Positions 17,826-26,944 of a DNA stretch of 64,000 nucleotides are shown piece after piece. Numbering within the stretch: the first letter of the stretch is position 1; each line of letters begins with the position of its first letter. Origin of the DNA: Altererythrobacter epoxidivorans (GTDB taxonomy: Bacteria > Pseudomonadota > Alphaproteobacteria > Sphingomonadales > Sphingomonadaceae). The position numbers and the translations under genes were made by a program. The notes beneath the pieces are model-generated. The model ran no database searches and was not told where the DNA came from. It worked only from the letters and a program-made list of their open reading frames with translations. The stretch spans positions 1,736,001-1,800,000 of the forward strand of contig NZ_CP012669.1 in the NCBI RefSeq assembly GCF_001281485.1, in the 5' to 3' direction.

Positions 17826-18983
17826 TCAGCCGTTCTTGACCTGTTCGTAGGCCCACTCGATCCACGGCAGGAGACGCTTCAGGTCTTCCTGTTCGACCGT
17901 GCCGCCGCACCATACGCGCAAGCTCGGCGGAGCGTCGCGATAGCCGTTAAAGTCGTAACCGACATCGCGGTCTTCGAGCAGCTTGACGATCTTCTTGGGA
18001 ACGCCCGCCTTGTCCTCGTCGGATAGGCTGTCGTACCATTCGCCCTGGAAGACGAAGCAGACACCGGTGTTCGTGCGCTTGGCAGGGTCGGAGACCATGT
18101 TGCGCAGCCACGGCGTGGCCTCGATCCAGTCGGTCACGATCTTGGCATTGGCATCAGCGCGTTCGAACATGGCCTTGCGGCCGCCCATTGCCTGGGCCCA
18201 TTCGAGGGCGTCGATGTAATCTTCCGTCGCCAGCATCGACGGCGTGTTGATCGTCTCGCCGCGGAAGATGCCTTCGTTGATCTTGCCGCCCTTCTTGAGG
18301 CGGAACAGCTTGGGCAGCGGCCATTCGGGATCGTATTCCTCGATCCGGGCAACGGCCTTGGGGCTGAGGATCAGCATGCCGTGCTGCGCTTCGCTGCCCA
18401 TCACCTTCTGCCAGCTGTAGGTCGTGGCATCGAGCTTGGCCCAGTCCATCTCCATTGCGAAGACGGCGCTGGTAGCATCGTTGATGGTCACCCCTTCACG
18501 GCCCGGCGCAAGCCAGTCGGTGTTGGGGATCTTCGCGCCGCTCGTCGTACCGTTCCATGTGAACACGACGTCGCTTTCCTGCGGTATCGAGGCGAGATCG
18601 GGGATTTCGCCGTAATCGGCGTCGAGCGTTGTCAGCTGCGGCAGCTTGAGCTGCTTGACCGCGTCCTGGATCCAGACATTGCCGAAGCTTTCCCATGCGG
18701 CGACCGTTGCGGGACGGTCGGGGCGCAGCATCGTCCACATGGCGCATTCGAGCGCGCCGGTGTCCGATGCCGGCATGATGCCGACAAGGTAATCCTCGGG
18801 CACGCCGAGCATCTCCTTCGACAGGTCGATGGCATATTTCAGCCGCGACTTGCCAAGGGCGCTACGATGCGAGCGTCCGAGCGATTCGGTTTTGAGATTG
18901 GAAGCCGACCAGCCCTTGTGCTTGGCGGTCGGACCGGACGAAAAGAAAGGGCGCTCTGGCTTGAGCGTCGGTTCAGCAGTCAT
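17826..18983 (-). CDS. serC: phosphoserine aminotransferase
   Basis: 385-aa PLP enzyme converting phosphohydroxypyruvate to phosphoserine. It belongs to the divergent SerC subgroup common in alphaproteobacteria and archaea: RPFFSSGPTAK at the N-terminus, the PLP lysine in TYSWQKVMGSEAQHG, and FRGETINTPSMLA. The start MTAEPTL is set by AAGGAG in the leader hairpin. A structured leader precedes it and serA lies 87 bases downstream, so both are probably co-regulated. Confidence 0.96.
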   Translation of the reverse strand: MTAEPTLKPERPFFSSGPTAKHKGWSASNLKTESLGRSHRSALGKSRLKYAIDLSKEMLGVPEDYLVGIMPASDTGALECAMWTMLRPDRPATVAAWESFGNVWIQDAVKQLKLPQLTTLDADYGEIPDLASIPQESDVVFTWNGTTSGAKIPNTDWLAPGREGVTINDATSAVFAMEMDWAKLDATTYSWQKVMGSEAQHGMLILSPKAVARIEEYDPEWPLPKLFRLKKGGKINEGIFRGETINTPSMLATEDYIDALEWAQAMGGRKAMFERADANAKIVTDWIEATPWLRNMVSDPAKRTNTGVCFVFQGEWYDSLSDEDKAGVPKKIVKLLEDRDVGYDFNGYRDAPPSLRVWCGGTVEQEDLKRLLPWIEWAYEQVKNG

Positions 18984-19045
18984 GTATTCTCTCCTTGCAG
19001 AGAGCACGCGCGGCGTTGGGACCGCGTGGCCCACTGGCGGCAATA
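18984..19045 (-). ncRNA. structured leader of serC (serC-motif candidate)
   Basis: On the minus strand the 60 bases before serC read CGCCAGTGGGCCACGCGG, then CCCAACG, then CCGCGCGTG, then CTCTCTGCAAGGAGAG. CACGCGG can pair with CCGCGCGTG, and CTCTC/GAGAG forms a second hairpin that buries the AAGGAG ribosome binding site. This shape and position fit the serC leader motif described in alphaproteobacteria; I cannot run a covariance search. The ligand, if any, is unknown. Confidence 0.6.
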
Positions 19046-19169
19046 ATCTTGCGTTGGCCTGAGTCAATGAAGAATATGAATTCATGAACAGAGCGAGCGA
19101 CCGGCAAAAGGGTTCCGTGTCGCGCAGCCTCTCGCCTTTCTCGCTGCGCTTCTCTATGCGCTTGCCGCT

Positions 19170-20360
19170 ATGGAAGTCTCAGATCTCCGCATTGCGCTGT
19201 TCAGCGGCAACTACAATTACGTGCGCGATGGCGCGAACCAGGCGCTGAACCGCCTTGTCGAATACCTGCTGCGCATGGGCGCTTCGGTCAGGATCTATGC
19301 GCCCGTCGTGGAAAATCCCGCCTTCGAACCGACCGGCGACCTTGTTGCAGTTCCGAACATCCGCATGCCGGTGAAGAACCGCGGCGAATACCGCCTGCCG
19401 ACAGGGCTGGACGAGAAGGCGCTCAAGGATCTGGAGAAATTCCAGCCCAATATCGTGCATCTGTCCTCGCCCGATCCGACCGCGCATCGTGCGCTGCGCT
19501 GGGCGCAGGATCACGACATTCCCGTGCTCGCATCGGTGCACACCCGCTTCGAGACCTATCCGCGCTATTACAAGGCGGCCTTCCTCGAACCTCTCGTCGT
19601 CTGGCTGCTGAAGCGGTTCTACCACCGTTGCGACGCACTGGTTGCACCTTCGCAGAGCATGATCGAGGAACTGATCGCGACCGACATGCACGACGATATC
19701 GCGCTGTGGACCCGCGGCGTCGATCGCACGATCTTCTCTTCGGAAAAGCGCGACATGGAATGGCGCCGCTCGCTCGGCCTTGCCGACGATGACGTGGCGA
19801 TCGTCTTCCTGGGCCGCCTGGTGATGGAAAAGGGGCTCGACGTCTTCGCCGAAACCATCGTCCAGCTGCGCAAGATGCAGGTCCCGCACAAGGTGCTGGT
19901 GATCGGTGACGGCCCGGCCCGCAAGTGGTTCGAACACGCGCTTCCGGGCGGGATTTTCGCAGGCTTCCAGACCGGACCCGACCTTGGCCGCGCGCTTGCC
20001 AGCGGCGATATCTTCTTCAATCCGTCGATCACCGAAACCTTCGGCAATGTGACGCTGGAAGCGATGGCGAGCGGCCTGCCCGTGGTTGCCGCAGGCGCGA
20101 CCGGTGCGTCGAGCCTCGTCGACGACTGGGAAACGGGTCGGCTGGTGCCCCCCGGCGATGCCAAGGCCTTTGCCGAGGCGATCAAGCCCTATTGCACCAA
20201 TGACGATCTGCGCGCGCGCCACGGCGCTGCGGGCGAGGACAAGTCCCGCGAATACAGCTGGGACGCGATCAACAGCGTCGTCGCCGAAACCTACATCAGG
20301 CTGGTCGAACGGCGCGAACAGGAACGCGCCGAAGACCTGCTGGCCGAAGGGTCAGCGTAG
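19170..20360 (+). CDS. glycosyltransferase family 4 (GT-B) protein
   Basis: 396 aa. N-terminal domain begins LRIALFSGNYNYVRDGANQA, with HTRFETYPRYY and a membrane-associating amphipathic stretch near WLLKRFYHR; the C-terminal domain has VFLGRLVMEKGLD, the donor-binding EX7E motif in SITETFGNVTLEAMASG, and GETGR-like WETGRLVPPGD. Pattern resembles MgtA/SQD2-type glycosyltransferases that add mannose or other sugars to lipids, but the sugar and acceptor are not determined. Divergent from serC; its 3' end overlaps a convergent membrane-protein gene by 9 bases. Confidence 0.9.
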   Translation: MEVSDLRIALFSGNYNYVRDGANQALNRLVEYLLRMGASVRIYAPVVENPAFEPTGDLVAVPNIRMPVKNRGEYRLPTGLDEKALKDLEKFQPNIVHLSSPDPTAHRALRWAQDHDIPVLASVHTRFETYPRYYKAAFLEPLVVWLLKRFYHRCDALVAPSQSMIEELIATDMHDDIALWTRGVDRTIFSSEKRDMEWRRSLGLADDDVAIVFLGRLVMEKGLDVFAETIVQLRKMQVPHKVLVIGDGPARKWFEHALPGGIFAGFQTGPDLGRALASGDIFFNPSITETFGNVTLEAMASGLPVVAAGATGASSLVDDWETGRLVPPGDAKAFAEAIKPYCTNDDLRARHGAAGEDKSREYSWDAINSVVAETYIRLVERREQERAEDLLAEGSA

Positions 20361-20804
20361 GACGCCTGCTGCCGTCATGCGGCGCGCGTAATAGGCAAGC
20401 GCGGCGGTGACGATCCAGATGACGGCGGTGAAGATCCAGGTGAACGGCGAATCCAGTTCAGCCGGGATGTCGGATGTCATGGTGAAAACCGTCGTGCCGA
20501 GCAGGCCGACGAGCGACAGTACGAATGCGTGGAATGCGAACTTGCTGCGGACCAGCAGCAGGATCGAACCCGCAACCGCACCCCAGACACCGAAGGCCCA
20601 CATGGCATCCGCCCACAGCGGGAAATTGGTGTAATGTCCCACGAGAGTGTCGAGCGGCACGCCCGCGTTGGTCGCAGCGGTCGCAAGGTAATCCATGTTC
20701 CGCGTCTGGGTCATGGTGTAGTCGTAAGCCCCGCCCGAGTTCCAGAGCAGCGCGACGAGCCCGATCACCCAGAGGTGCCACGGCGTTTTGACAGCTTCGG
20801 TCAT
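20352..20804 (-). CDS. small integral membrane protein
   Basis: 150 aa with four predicted membrane helices (about 10-25, 65-85, 90-110 and 120-142) and a conserved-looking loop NSGGAYDYTMTQTRNMDYL. A purine-rich GGAAGGGGGA precedes the ATG. Function unknown; proteins of this pattern occur widely in sphingomonads. Not part of an obvious operon. Confidence 0.75.
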   Translation of the reverse strand: MTEAVKTPWHLWVIGLVALLWNSGGAYDYTMTQTRNMDYLATAATNAGVPLDTLVGHYTNFPLWADAMWAFGVWGAVAGSILLLVRSKFAFHAFVLSLVGLLGTTVFTMTSDIPAELDSPFTWIFTAVIWIVTAALAYYARRMTAAGVLR

Positions 20805-20865
20805 ATTTGATCCCCCTTCCCGAGATGCGGCGTTTTATCACCGGAACCGGGAAGAGGCGAATCAA

Positions 20866-21195
20866 TCAGCAATCGGCGGTTTCTCGCCAGTCGAACGCCA
20901 GCGGAGCTTCGCGGAAGGCAAAACGGTCGAGATGGTGTTCGACAACGCCCTTCAATGCCTCCAGTTGCCCGGGCTCGCTCGCCACGATCGAGCAGCGGAG
21001 TGTCCCATCCTCTGCCGTCATCGTGAACACGGCATCGCCTTGCCACGATCCCGACTTGCCCTCGGCCGGAAACGTCACGCGCCCTTCGTTCTTGTCGAAT
21101 GCGACGTCGAGATTGTGCGACCAGTGCTTGCAAAGCTGCTGCAGGTAACGCGAACCGTTCTGCGTCGGGACGCTAGCTTCGGCGGCGACGCTCAT
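20866..21195 (-). CDS. DUF2218 family protein
   Basis: 109 aa matching the DUF2218 pattern: SRYLQQLCKHWSHNLDVAFDKNEGRV, a G-x-A-F/VF strand, and a closing VVEHHLDRFAFREAPLAFDW. Members are often encoded beside siderophore-interacting proteins and PadR regulators, so a metal-related role has been suggested, but none is established. Its start overlaps the PadR stop codon (ATGA), so the two are translationally coupled. Confidence 0.88.
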   Translation of the reverse strand: MSVAAEASVPTQNGSRYLQQLCKHWSHNLDVAFDKNEGRVTFPAEGKSGSWQGDAVFTMTAEDGTLRCSIVASEPGQLEALKGVVEHHLDRFAFREAPLAFDWRETADC

Positions 21196-21881
21196 AGCCG
21201 TTCGATCCTGCGCGCGGCATCGTCGAGAATATCGACGATCTGTTCGAGCGTTTCGCCATCGAGGTTACCCGCATGGCGGTGGAGCCGCATCGCATTGCGA
21301 AGGTTTTCCATTGCCCGATGCATCTGGCGATTGGGGGATGAACGAACCTGCTCGCCAACCTCCGCCAGCCGCTTGATCACGGCGGCGACTGCCTTTTCCT
21401 CGTCGGCCAGTTCCTTGCGCCCGGCATCGGTCGCTTCGAAAACCTTGCGCGAGGTATCGTCGGGTAGTTCCGCGATCAGCCCTTCATCCAGCATCATCTG
21501 CAAGGTCGGGTAGATCACGCCCGGGCTGGGCGCATATTCGCCGCCGGACGATTCCTCGATCGCCTTGATCAAATCGTAGCCGTGACGTGGCTGGTCGGCG
21601 ATCAGGCTCAGCAGCAGGAGACGAAGCTCACCGCGATCGAACCGGCGGCGGCGTCCACGTCCGCCTCGCCCACCCCGGCCGCCTCCGCGTCCGTCACCGA
21701 ATGGGCCACCAGGACCGAACGGGCCATCGGGACCGAAAGGCCCATCCTCTCCGAACGGACCACCCGGACCGAATACTGCGTCGACGCCGGAGCGTTTGAA
21801 ATCGCGCGAATTCATCTTTCCCATGCGGGCCGCACGCTTCCAGTTCCTGCGCATATCGCGCTCGTCAAAACCGAATCTCAT
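21192..21881 (-). CDS. PadR-family transcriptional regulator with a Gly/Pro/Phe repeat region
   Basis: 229 aa. Residues 37-78 are a low-complexity run of GPFGxxGPFG units, then GRGGGRGGRGG and RRRR. The PadR winged helix follows: RGELRLLLLSLIADQPRHGYDLIKAIEE, PSPGVIYPTLQMMLDEGLI and the wing KVFEATDAGRKEL. A C-terminal dimerisation helix ends the protein. AAGGA ten bases before the ATG supports the start. A palindrome lies just upstream, so it probably represses itself and the overlapping DUF2218 gene. Confidence 0.92.
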   Translation of the reverse strand: MRFGFDERDMRRNWKRAARMGKMNSRDFKRSGVDAVFGPGGPFGEDGPFGPDGPFGPGGPFGDGRGGGRGGRGGRGRRRRFDRGELRLLLLSLIADQPRHGYDLIKAIEESSGGEYAPSPGVIYPTLQMMLDEGLIAELPDDTSRKVFEATDAGRKELADEEKAVAAVIKRLAEVGEQVRSSPNRQMHRAMENLRNAMRLHRHAGNLDGETLEQIVDILDDAARRIERL

Positions 21882-21898
21882 ATATCATAATCCTTCTT

Positions 21899-21920
21899 AA
21901 GATAGCTTACGATATATCTT
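21899..21920 (-). promoter_or_regulatory. probable PadR operator
   Basis: AAGATA and TATCTT are exact inverted repeats ten bases apart, with further ATAT/TTAAG symmetry around them, 18 bases upstream of the PadR start codon. Position and symmetry fit an autoregulatory operator. Inferred. Confidence 0.6.
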
Positions 21921-22006
21921 AGAATGTTTAATCTTCAAGTAGTCCGGTGCATTTTTGCGTTTGCGGGGGTCGCCGCGAAGGCCGCGCTCACCTATCTATG
22001 CTGCCT

Positions 22007-23326
22007 ATGGCCGACCTCTTCGCAGACGAACTTCCCCACGACAGCCGCGCCGATGCCCCTCGCGACGATGCGCCGCTGGCCGACAGGCTGCGGCCGCGTG
22101 TCCTGGGCGAAGTTATCGGACAGGATCACCTGACCGGACCGGAAGGCGCGATCGGCCGGATGGTGGCGGCAGGCCGCCTGTCCTCTATGATCCTGTGGGG
22201 GCCACCGGGCACGGGCAAGACCAGCATTGCACGCCTGCTTGCCGACGCGGTGGGTATGCGTTTCATTTCTGTCAGCGCGGTCTTCTCAGGCGTTGCCGAT
22301 CTCAAGAAAGCCTTTGCCGAGGCGGACAAGGCGGCGCAGGCCGGCCAGCGCACCTTGCTGTTCGTGGACGAGATCCACCGCTTCAACCGTGCGCAACAGG
22401 ACGGCTTCCTGCCCTTCGTAGAGCGCGGAACCGTGACGCTGGTCGGCGCGACCACCGAAAACCCGAGTTTCGAGCTCAACGCAGCACTTCTGAGTCGGGC
22501 GCAGGTTCTCATACTAGAGCGGCTCGATCACGAGGCGCTGGGCAATCTCCTCGACCGTGCGGAGGAACTGGAAGGCCCCCTCCCCCTCACCCCCGAGGCA
22601 CGCGAAGCACTGGTCGCGAGCGCCGATGGCGACGGACGTTTCCTGCTCAACCAGGCCGAAACGCTCTACAATGCGCAGATCCCCGAACCGCTCGATCCGG
22701 CAGGCCTCGGCAAGTTCCTGCAGCGCCGGGTCGCGGTCTATGACAAGGATCGCGAGGGGCACTACAACCTCATCAGCGCGCTTCACAAATCGCTGCGCGG
22801 CAGCGATCCGCAGGCTGCACTTTATTATCTCGCGCGGATGCTCGTGGCTGGCGAGGAACCGCTCTACGTCCTCCGGCGGCTCGTCCGGTTTGCCAGCGAG
22901 GATATCGGCCTCGCCGACCCACAAGCGCTGGTTCAGTGCCTTGCCGCAAAGGACGCCTACGATTTCCTCGGCTCTCCCGAAGGCGAACTCGCCGTGGTCC
23001 AGGCCTGCCTCTACTGCGCAACCGCTCCCAAATCGAACGCCGCCTACAAGGCACAGAAAGCCGCCTGGCGCAGCGCGAAGGAAACCGGCAGCCTGATGCC
23101 GCCGCAGAACATCCTCAACGCACCGACAAAGCTGATGAAAGACATCGGCTACGGCGCGGGATACGCCTACGACCACGATGCGGCAGGTGGCTTCTCCGGC
23201 GCGGATTACTGGCCGGAACAGATGGAGCCGCAATCCTACTATTCGCCCGTAGAACGCGGGTTCGAGCGCGAGATCGCCAAGCGGATCGACTATTGGAACA
23301 AGCTGCGCGCAGAGCGCGGCGACTGA
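22007..23326 (+). CDS. rarA: replication-associated recombination protein A (AAA ATPase)
   Basis: 439 aa MgsA/RarA/WRNIP1-type clamp-loader-like ATPase acting at stalled replication forks. The PLADRLRPRVLGEVIGQDHL start block is typical, with Walker A GPPGTGKTS, Walker B LLFVDEIHRFNRAQQD, sensor 1 GATTENPSFE and the C-terminal tetramerisation region (YYLARMLVAGEEPLYVLRR, QPEQYY-like PQSYYSP). The start at MADLFAD is chosen over an ATG 20 codons upstream that lacks homologous character. The downstream gene begins one base inside its stop codon. Confidence 0.96.
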   Translation: MADLFADELPHDSRADAPRDDAPLADRLRPRVLGEVIGQDHLTGPEGAIGRMVAAGRLSSMILWGPPGTGKTSIARLLADAVGMRFISVSAVFSGVADLKKAFAEADKAAQAGQRTLLFVDEIHRFNRAQQDGFLPFVERGTVTLVGATTENPSFELNAALLSRAQVLILERLDHEALGNLLDRAEELEGPLPLTPEAREALVASADGDGRFLLNQAETLYNAQIPEPLDPAGLGKFLQRRVAVYDKDREGHYNLISALHKSLRGSDPQAALYYLARMLVAGEEPLYVLRRLVRFASEDIGLADPQALVQCLAAKDAYDFLGSPEGELAVVQACLYCATAPKSNAAYKAQKAAWRSAKETGSLMPPQNILNAPTKLMKDIGYGAGYAYDHDAAGGFSGADYWPEQMEPQSYYSPVERGFEREIAKRIDYWNKLRAERGD

Positions 23327-24210
23327 TGACGCCGGGGCGTTTCTCACACTTCCTTGCCATCGACTGGTCGGGCGCGCGGGGCGAACGCCAGAAAGGCATC
23401 GCGCTGGCGCTCGCGCATGGCGATGGCGGGCCGCCCGTACTGGTCGAGCGCGGGACATCGTGGTCGCGCGAGGAAGTCCTCGCGATCCTGCTCGACCTGC
23501 CGGACAATACGCTGGTCGGAATGGACCTCGGCATCGCCCTCCCCTTCTCCGATTGCGGTGCCTTCTTTCCGCAATGGGACGAAAGCCCGCCGGACGCGAA
23601 ATCGCTCTGGGCAATGATCGACAGGTTCTGCACCGGCGATCCTCATTTCGAAGCGACCGGATTTGTCACGCATGAGCGCGCACGCGAATATTTCCGCCAC
23701 GGCAAGGACGCAGAAGGCGCACATTTCCACCTGCGGGCCGCGACCAGCCGCGAAGGGCGCTTCCGCGTGGCTGAGCAAGCCCAGCGCCAGCAGGGCTGCC
23801 GCCCGGTCAGCAATTTCAATCTCGTCGGTGCGGCGCAGGTGGGCAAATCGTCCCTGACTGGCATGCGCGTCCTGAACCGGCTGCAGGGGCGCTTGCCCGT
23901 CTGGCCCATCGACCCGCTGCCGCAGACAGGTTCGGTACTGGTCGAGATCTACACCTCGCTCGCTGCGAAAGAGGCGGGCATCGGGTCGAACCGCAGCAAG
24001 ATCCGCAGCTACGAGGACCTGAACGCCGCGCTATCCACCTGGCAGGTGCCGCCGGTGCCCGGCCACGGGATCATTTCGGACCACGCTTCCGATGCCCTCC
24101 TGACCGCTGCCTGGCTACGCGAAGTGGCACATGATCCTGCGCGCTGGGCGCCCGGCGGCCTGACGGACGAGATTGCGCGAACAGAGGGCTGGACATTCGG
24201 CGCATTCTGA
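23326..24210 (+). CDS. hypothetical protein, possible RNase-H-like fold
   Basis: 294 aa. Starts FLAIDWSGARGERQKGIALAL, an Asp-containing first strand like DUF429/RNase-H-fold nuclease relatives, followed by LVGMDLGIALPFS (second Asp) and later HASDALLTAAWL (Asp near the C-terminus). These three acidic positions could form a metal site, but the family is not proven. The ATG overlaps the rarA stop (TGATG), so it is translated with rarA. Confidence 0.8.
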   Translation: MTPGRFSHFLAIDWSGARGERQKGIALALAHGDGGPPVLVERGTSWSREEVLAILLDLPDNTLVGMDLGIALPFSDCGAFFPQWDESPPDAKSLWAMIDRFCTGDPHFEATGFVTHERAREYFRHGKDAEGAHFHLRAATSREGRFRVAEQAQRQQGCRPVSNFNLVGAAQVGKSSLTGMRVLNRLQGRLPVWPIDPLPQTGSVLVEIYTSLAAKEAGIGSNRSKIRSYEDLNAALSTWQVPPVPGHGIISDHASDALLTAAWLREVAHDPARWAPGGLTDEIARTEGWTFGAF

Positions 24211-24262
24211 AGGAAAGGCGCCATCGCCCTGATGCAGCGAAGCGTTAGGGCGAAAAAAGAGT

Positions 24263-24338
<76 letters not shown>

Positions 24339-24508
24339 CTTTTTCTCTTACAATTTTATAGCTTTAAGCTTTAGTCGCCTTGCCGATTGCGGCTCCCTTG
24401 ATGGGCCGAATACCGAATAGACACCGAGAAGGCCACTAGGCGCTGATTTCCTCAACCTTCTTAAGGGCGGCTCTGGATTGCCTTTAGGGCGTTTGATACC
24501 CCCCAGGC

Positions 24509-25660
24509 ATGTGGCGCTTTGATCAAGGACGAATCGAGTATTTCCAGTTCGATGAGCTGCGGAAGATCGCAAAATTCGCAATCGCGAATGATTTGAAGTC
24601 TGCCTCAAGAGGCCCGCTTGTGTCGGCCACTGGGCTGCCTTTTTTGCCCGCAAACGCCGCTTATCCGCCTTGGCGCAATTATTCTCGCGTCTTTCGCACT
24701 GCGATGCTAGTCGCCAAAATCGGCAATGTTGCTCGGCCCACCCGCGTCGCTGAACTTCTCGCTCAAGATGGCGTGGTCACCTCTGACGACTACTTTCATT
24801 TCTTCGCTCAGGCTTTCACTGATCCAGCTCCCTCGTTCCAAGAATGGGCTCCTAGCCAGTCTCCACGGTTCCCTCTTCTTTTTGCCTTGAAGTTCCTGTT
24901 GGCCCGCTCAGTGTTAGGTGAGCCGGTTGTCGCCATCCGTGAAATCGTCGGAGCCTACAGCAAGAGTGGCTTTGACGGAGATGAGGACCAATCCGCTTAT
25001 CTGGGCTTAGCCAAAAAGCAGTGGTCGTCTGGGGACCACCGGCAGGCCCGAGAAAGCATTCAGATCATTGGCCAGCTTTCGTATCTAAGCGCGTCCTCGT
25101 CAGAGGTAACTGTTTCGCTTGAGGATGACGATGCGCTCGATCTATTTGAAAGCCTTCAGGCGATAAGAGGGAAGCAGAAGGGTGATAGCGAGCATGAAAT
25201 AATGCGGATCGCAGGACTGTTCGAAAGCGCAGTCGCTGGGCTCGATATCGACTTCTCGAAAACCGTTTTTGATGACGCCGTGGAAACCGGTTTTACCGAA
25301 GGAACGCGGGTCGAGAAAACTCACATAGTTCTCGAGCGCAATTCGGCGATCAGAAAGGCCTTTTTCGACAAGAACCCGACAACCACCTGCGACTTTTGTG
25401 CCAGAGACACAAACAGCGAATTTCCTTGGTCAGATCGTGTACTTGACATCCATCACGTGTTACCGCTTTGTTCCGGCACCCGATCAGACCGGAGCGGCAC
25501 GGTCCTGGGCGACTTGGTTGCCGTCTGCCCCACTTGCCATCGCGCAGTTCACCGCTTCTATACCCAGTGGTTGAAGGCGCACAGCAAGAAGGATTTTGCG
25601 GACGCAGCCGAGGCTCGTGCTGTCTATGACGAAGCCAAGAGTAAGAGGAAGAACGCATGA
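24509..25660 (+). CDS. HNH restriction endonuclease (type II R-M)
   Basis: 383 aa. The C-terminal HNH nuclease has zinc-ligand pairs CDFC (about 294-297) and CPTC (about 339-342), the catalytic block DIHHVLPL and HRAVH. The N-terminal 250 residues are a probable DNA-recognition domain with no motif recognised. Its stop overlaps the start of a C5-cytosine methylase gene (ATGA), which strongly suggests a restriction-modification pair. The start lacks a good ribosome binding site, so translation may be weak, as is common for restriction genes. The recognition sequence is not predictable from here. Confidence 0.85.
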   Translation: MWRFDQGRIEYFQFDELRKIAKFAIANDLKSASRGPLVSATGLPFLPANAAYPPWRNYSRVFRTAMLVAKIGNVARPTRVAELLAQDGVVTSDDYFHFFAQAFTDPAPSFQEWAPSQSPRFPLLFALKFLLARSVLGEPVVAIREIVGAYSKSGFDGDEDQSAYLGLAKKQWSSGDHRQARESIQIIGQLSYLSASSSEVTVSLEDDDALDLFESLQAIRGKQKGDSEHEIMRIAGLFESAVAGLDIDFSKTVFDDAVETGFTEGTRVEKTHIVLERNSAIRKAFFDKNPTTTCDFCARDTNSEFPWSDRVLDIHHVLPLCSGTRSDRSGTVLGDLVAVCPTCHRAVHRFYTQWLKAHSKKDFADAAEARAVYDEAKSKRKNA

Positions 25661-26871
25661 CGGTTGCGCAGCTCAAAACGCAGTCTTTGGATCGCGGAGC
25701 AACCCGCCAACAGGCACTGATTCAAGCGGCGTTGCAAAACGGTGGGGACTTGGCCACGGCCTTGGAAGACGCGCGCTGGAGCTACGATGATTTAACATAT
25801 GCGAACTCGCACGAGAAAGTTTGGAGTGGCGGGAAGCCTACTCGCCTGGCCGACTTCAAGAAGCTTGTCGATCAGGTGCCCCTCGTCAGTTTCTTCACAG
25901 GTTGCGGCGGGATGGATCTTGGGTTCGAGAAAATTGGTTTCGAGAACGTGGCCGCCTTCGAATACAATGAGATTTTCTGCAAAACGTTGCGGAAAAATCG
26001 ACCGTCTTGGAAGGTGTTCGGTCCGCCGTTTGGCAACGGTGACGTATCGAAATTTGACGAGGTCGTTGAAGCTCTAGAGCCGCTTATCCAGACACCTTTC
26101 GAGGGCATTTTTGTCGGTGGCCCGCCATGCCAACCATTTAGCATCGCTGCCAATCAGCGCTTTTCCCGATCAGGCGAGAATTTCAAACGGGTAGGCTTCG
26201 CCCACGAGAAGAATGGCAACCTTCTCTTCGACTATGTGAACTTGGTTCTGCATTTCAAACCGAAGGTCTTCATTGTTGAGAATGTTCCGGGTCTGAGGGA
26301 CCTGGACGGTGGAGAACAGTTGGCTTCTGCGATCCAGCTCTTGAGTGAAGCTGGCTACACGATCAACGAACCAACGGTGCTTAACGCTGCTGACTACGGT
26401 GTGCCCCAATTTCGGGAGCGTCTGTTCGTTGTTGGGTCGAGGACTAACGCAAAGTTTGAAATTCCTCCAACCAAAGATCATGTCGGTTGCGGGAGCGTAT
26501 TGAGCGCATTGCCTATTGGCCTCCCAAACCACGAAACCCGTTCGCATAAGGCTGGCTCGATCGAACGCTACGCGCGCCTTGACTATGGCCAAAGGGACCA
26601 ATTGGGCCGTGTCGACCGTCTTGACCCAACTCTTCCGTCGAAGACGGTAATCGCTGGTGGGACTAATGGAGGCGGGCGATCTCACCTGCACCCTGAAATT
26701 CCACGGACGCTCAGTGTTCGTGAGTGCGCGCGTTTGCAGACCTTCCCCGATGATTACGTTTTCTTGGGTCCCACAGCGCGACAGTTTACGCAGGTTGGCA
26801 ACGCGGTGCCCCCAGTTCTTGCAGCCACACTAGCTCAAGCTTTGGCTGAATGTTACTTTGTGACGGATTGA
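25657..26871 (+). CDS. DNA cytosine-5 methyltransferase
   Basis: 404 aa. All main C5-methylase motifs are visible: I (SFFTGCGGMDLGF, SAM binding), IV (GGPPCQPFS with the catalytic Cys, about 154-162), VI (ENVPG, about 207), VIII (QFRERLF) and IX/X (RTLSVRECARLQTFPDDY, QVGNAVPP). The variable target-recognition region lies between VIII and IX. It protects host DNA from the overlapping upstream HNH nuclease. Residues 1-70 form an N-terminal helical extension. Confidence 0.95.
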   Translation: MTVAQLKTQSLDRGATRQQALIQAALQNGGDLATALEDARWSYDDLTYANSHEKVWSGGKPTRLADFKKLVDQVPLVSFFTGCGGMDLGFEKIGFENVAAFEYNEIFCKTLRKNRPSWKVFGPPFGNGDVSKFDEVVEALEPLIQTPFEGIFVGGPPCQPFSIAANQRFSRSGENFKRVGFAHEKNGNLLFDYVNLVLHFKPKVFIVENVPGLRDLDGGEQLASAIQLLSEAGYTINEPTVLNAADYGVPQFRERLFVVGSRTNAKFEIPPTKDHVGCGSVLSALPIGLPNHETRSHKAGSIERYARLDYGQRDQLGRVDRLDPTLPSKTVIAGGTNGGGRSHLHPEIPRTLSVRECARLQTFPDDYVFLGPTARQFTQVGNAVPPVLAATLAQALAECYFVTD

Positions 26872-26944
26872 TCGCCCTACGCACCAAATTGCAGGCATCC
26901 GTCGGCCAACCGTAGCTGACATGACGCTCCGCAAAGGAGCAGAG

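Noticed and set aside
24225..24256. Intrinsic terminator before tRNA-Thr
   Set aside because: CGCCCT/AGGGCG can pair, but the following tract is A-rich on the coding strand, so it lacks the T-run needed for rightward termination.
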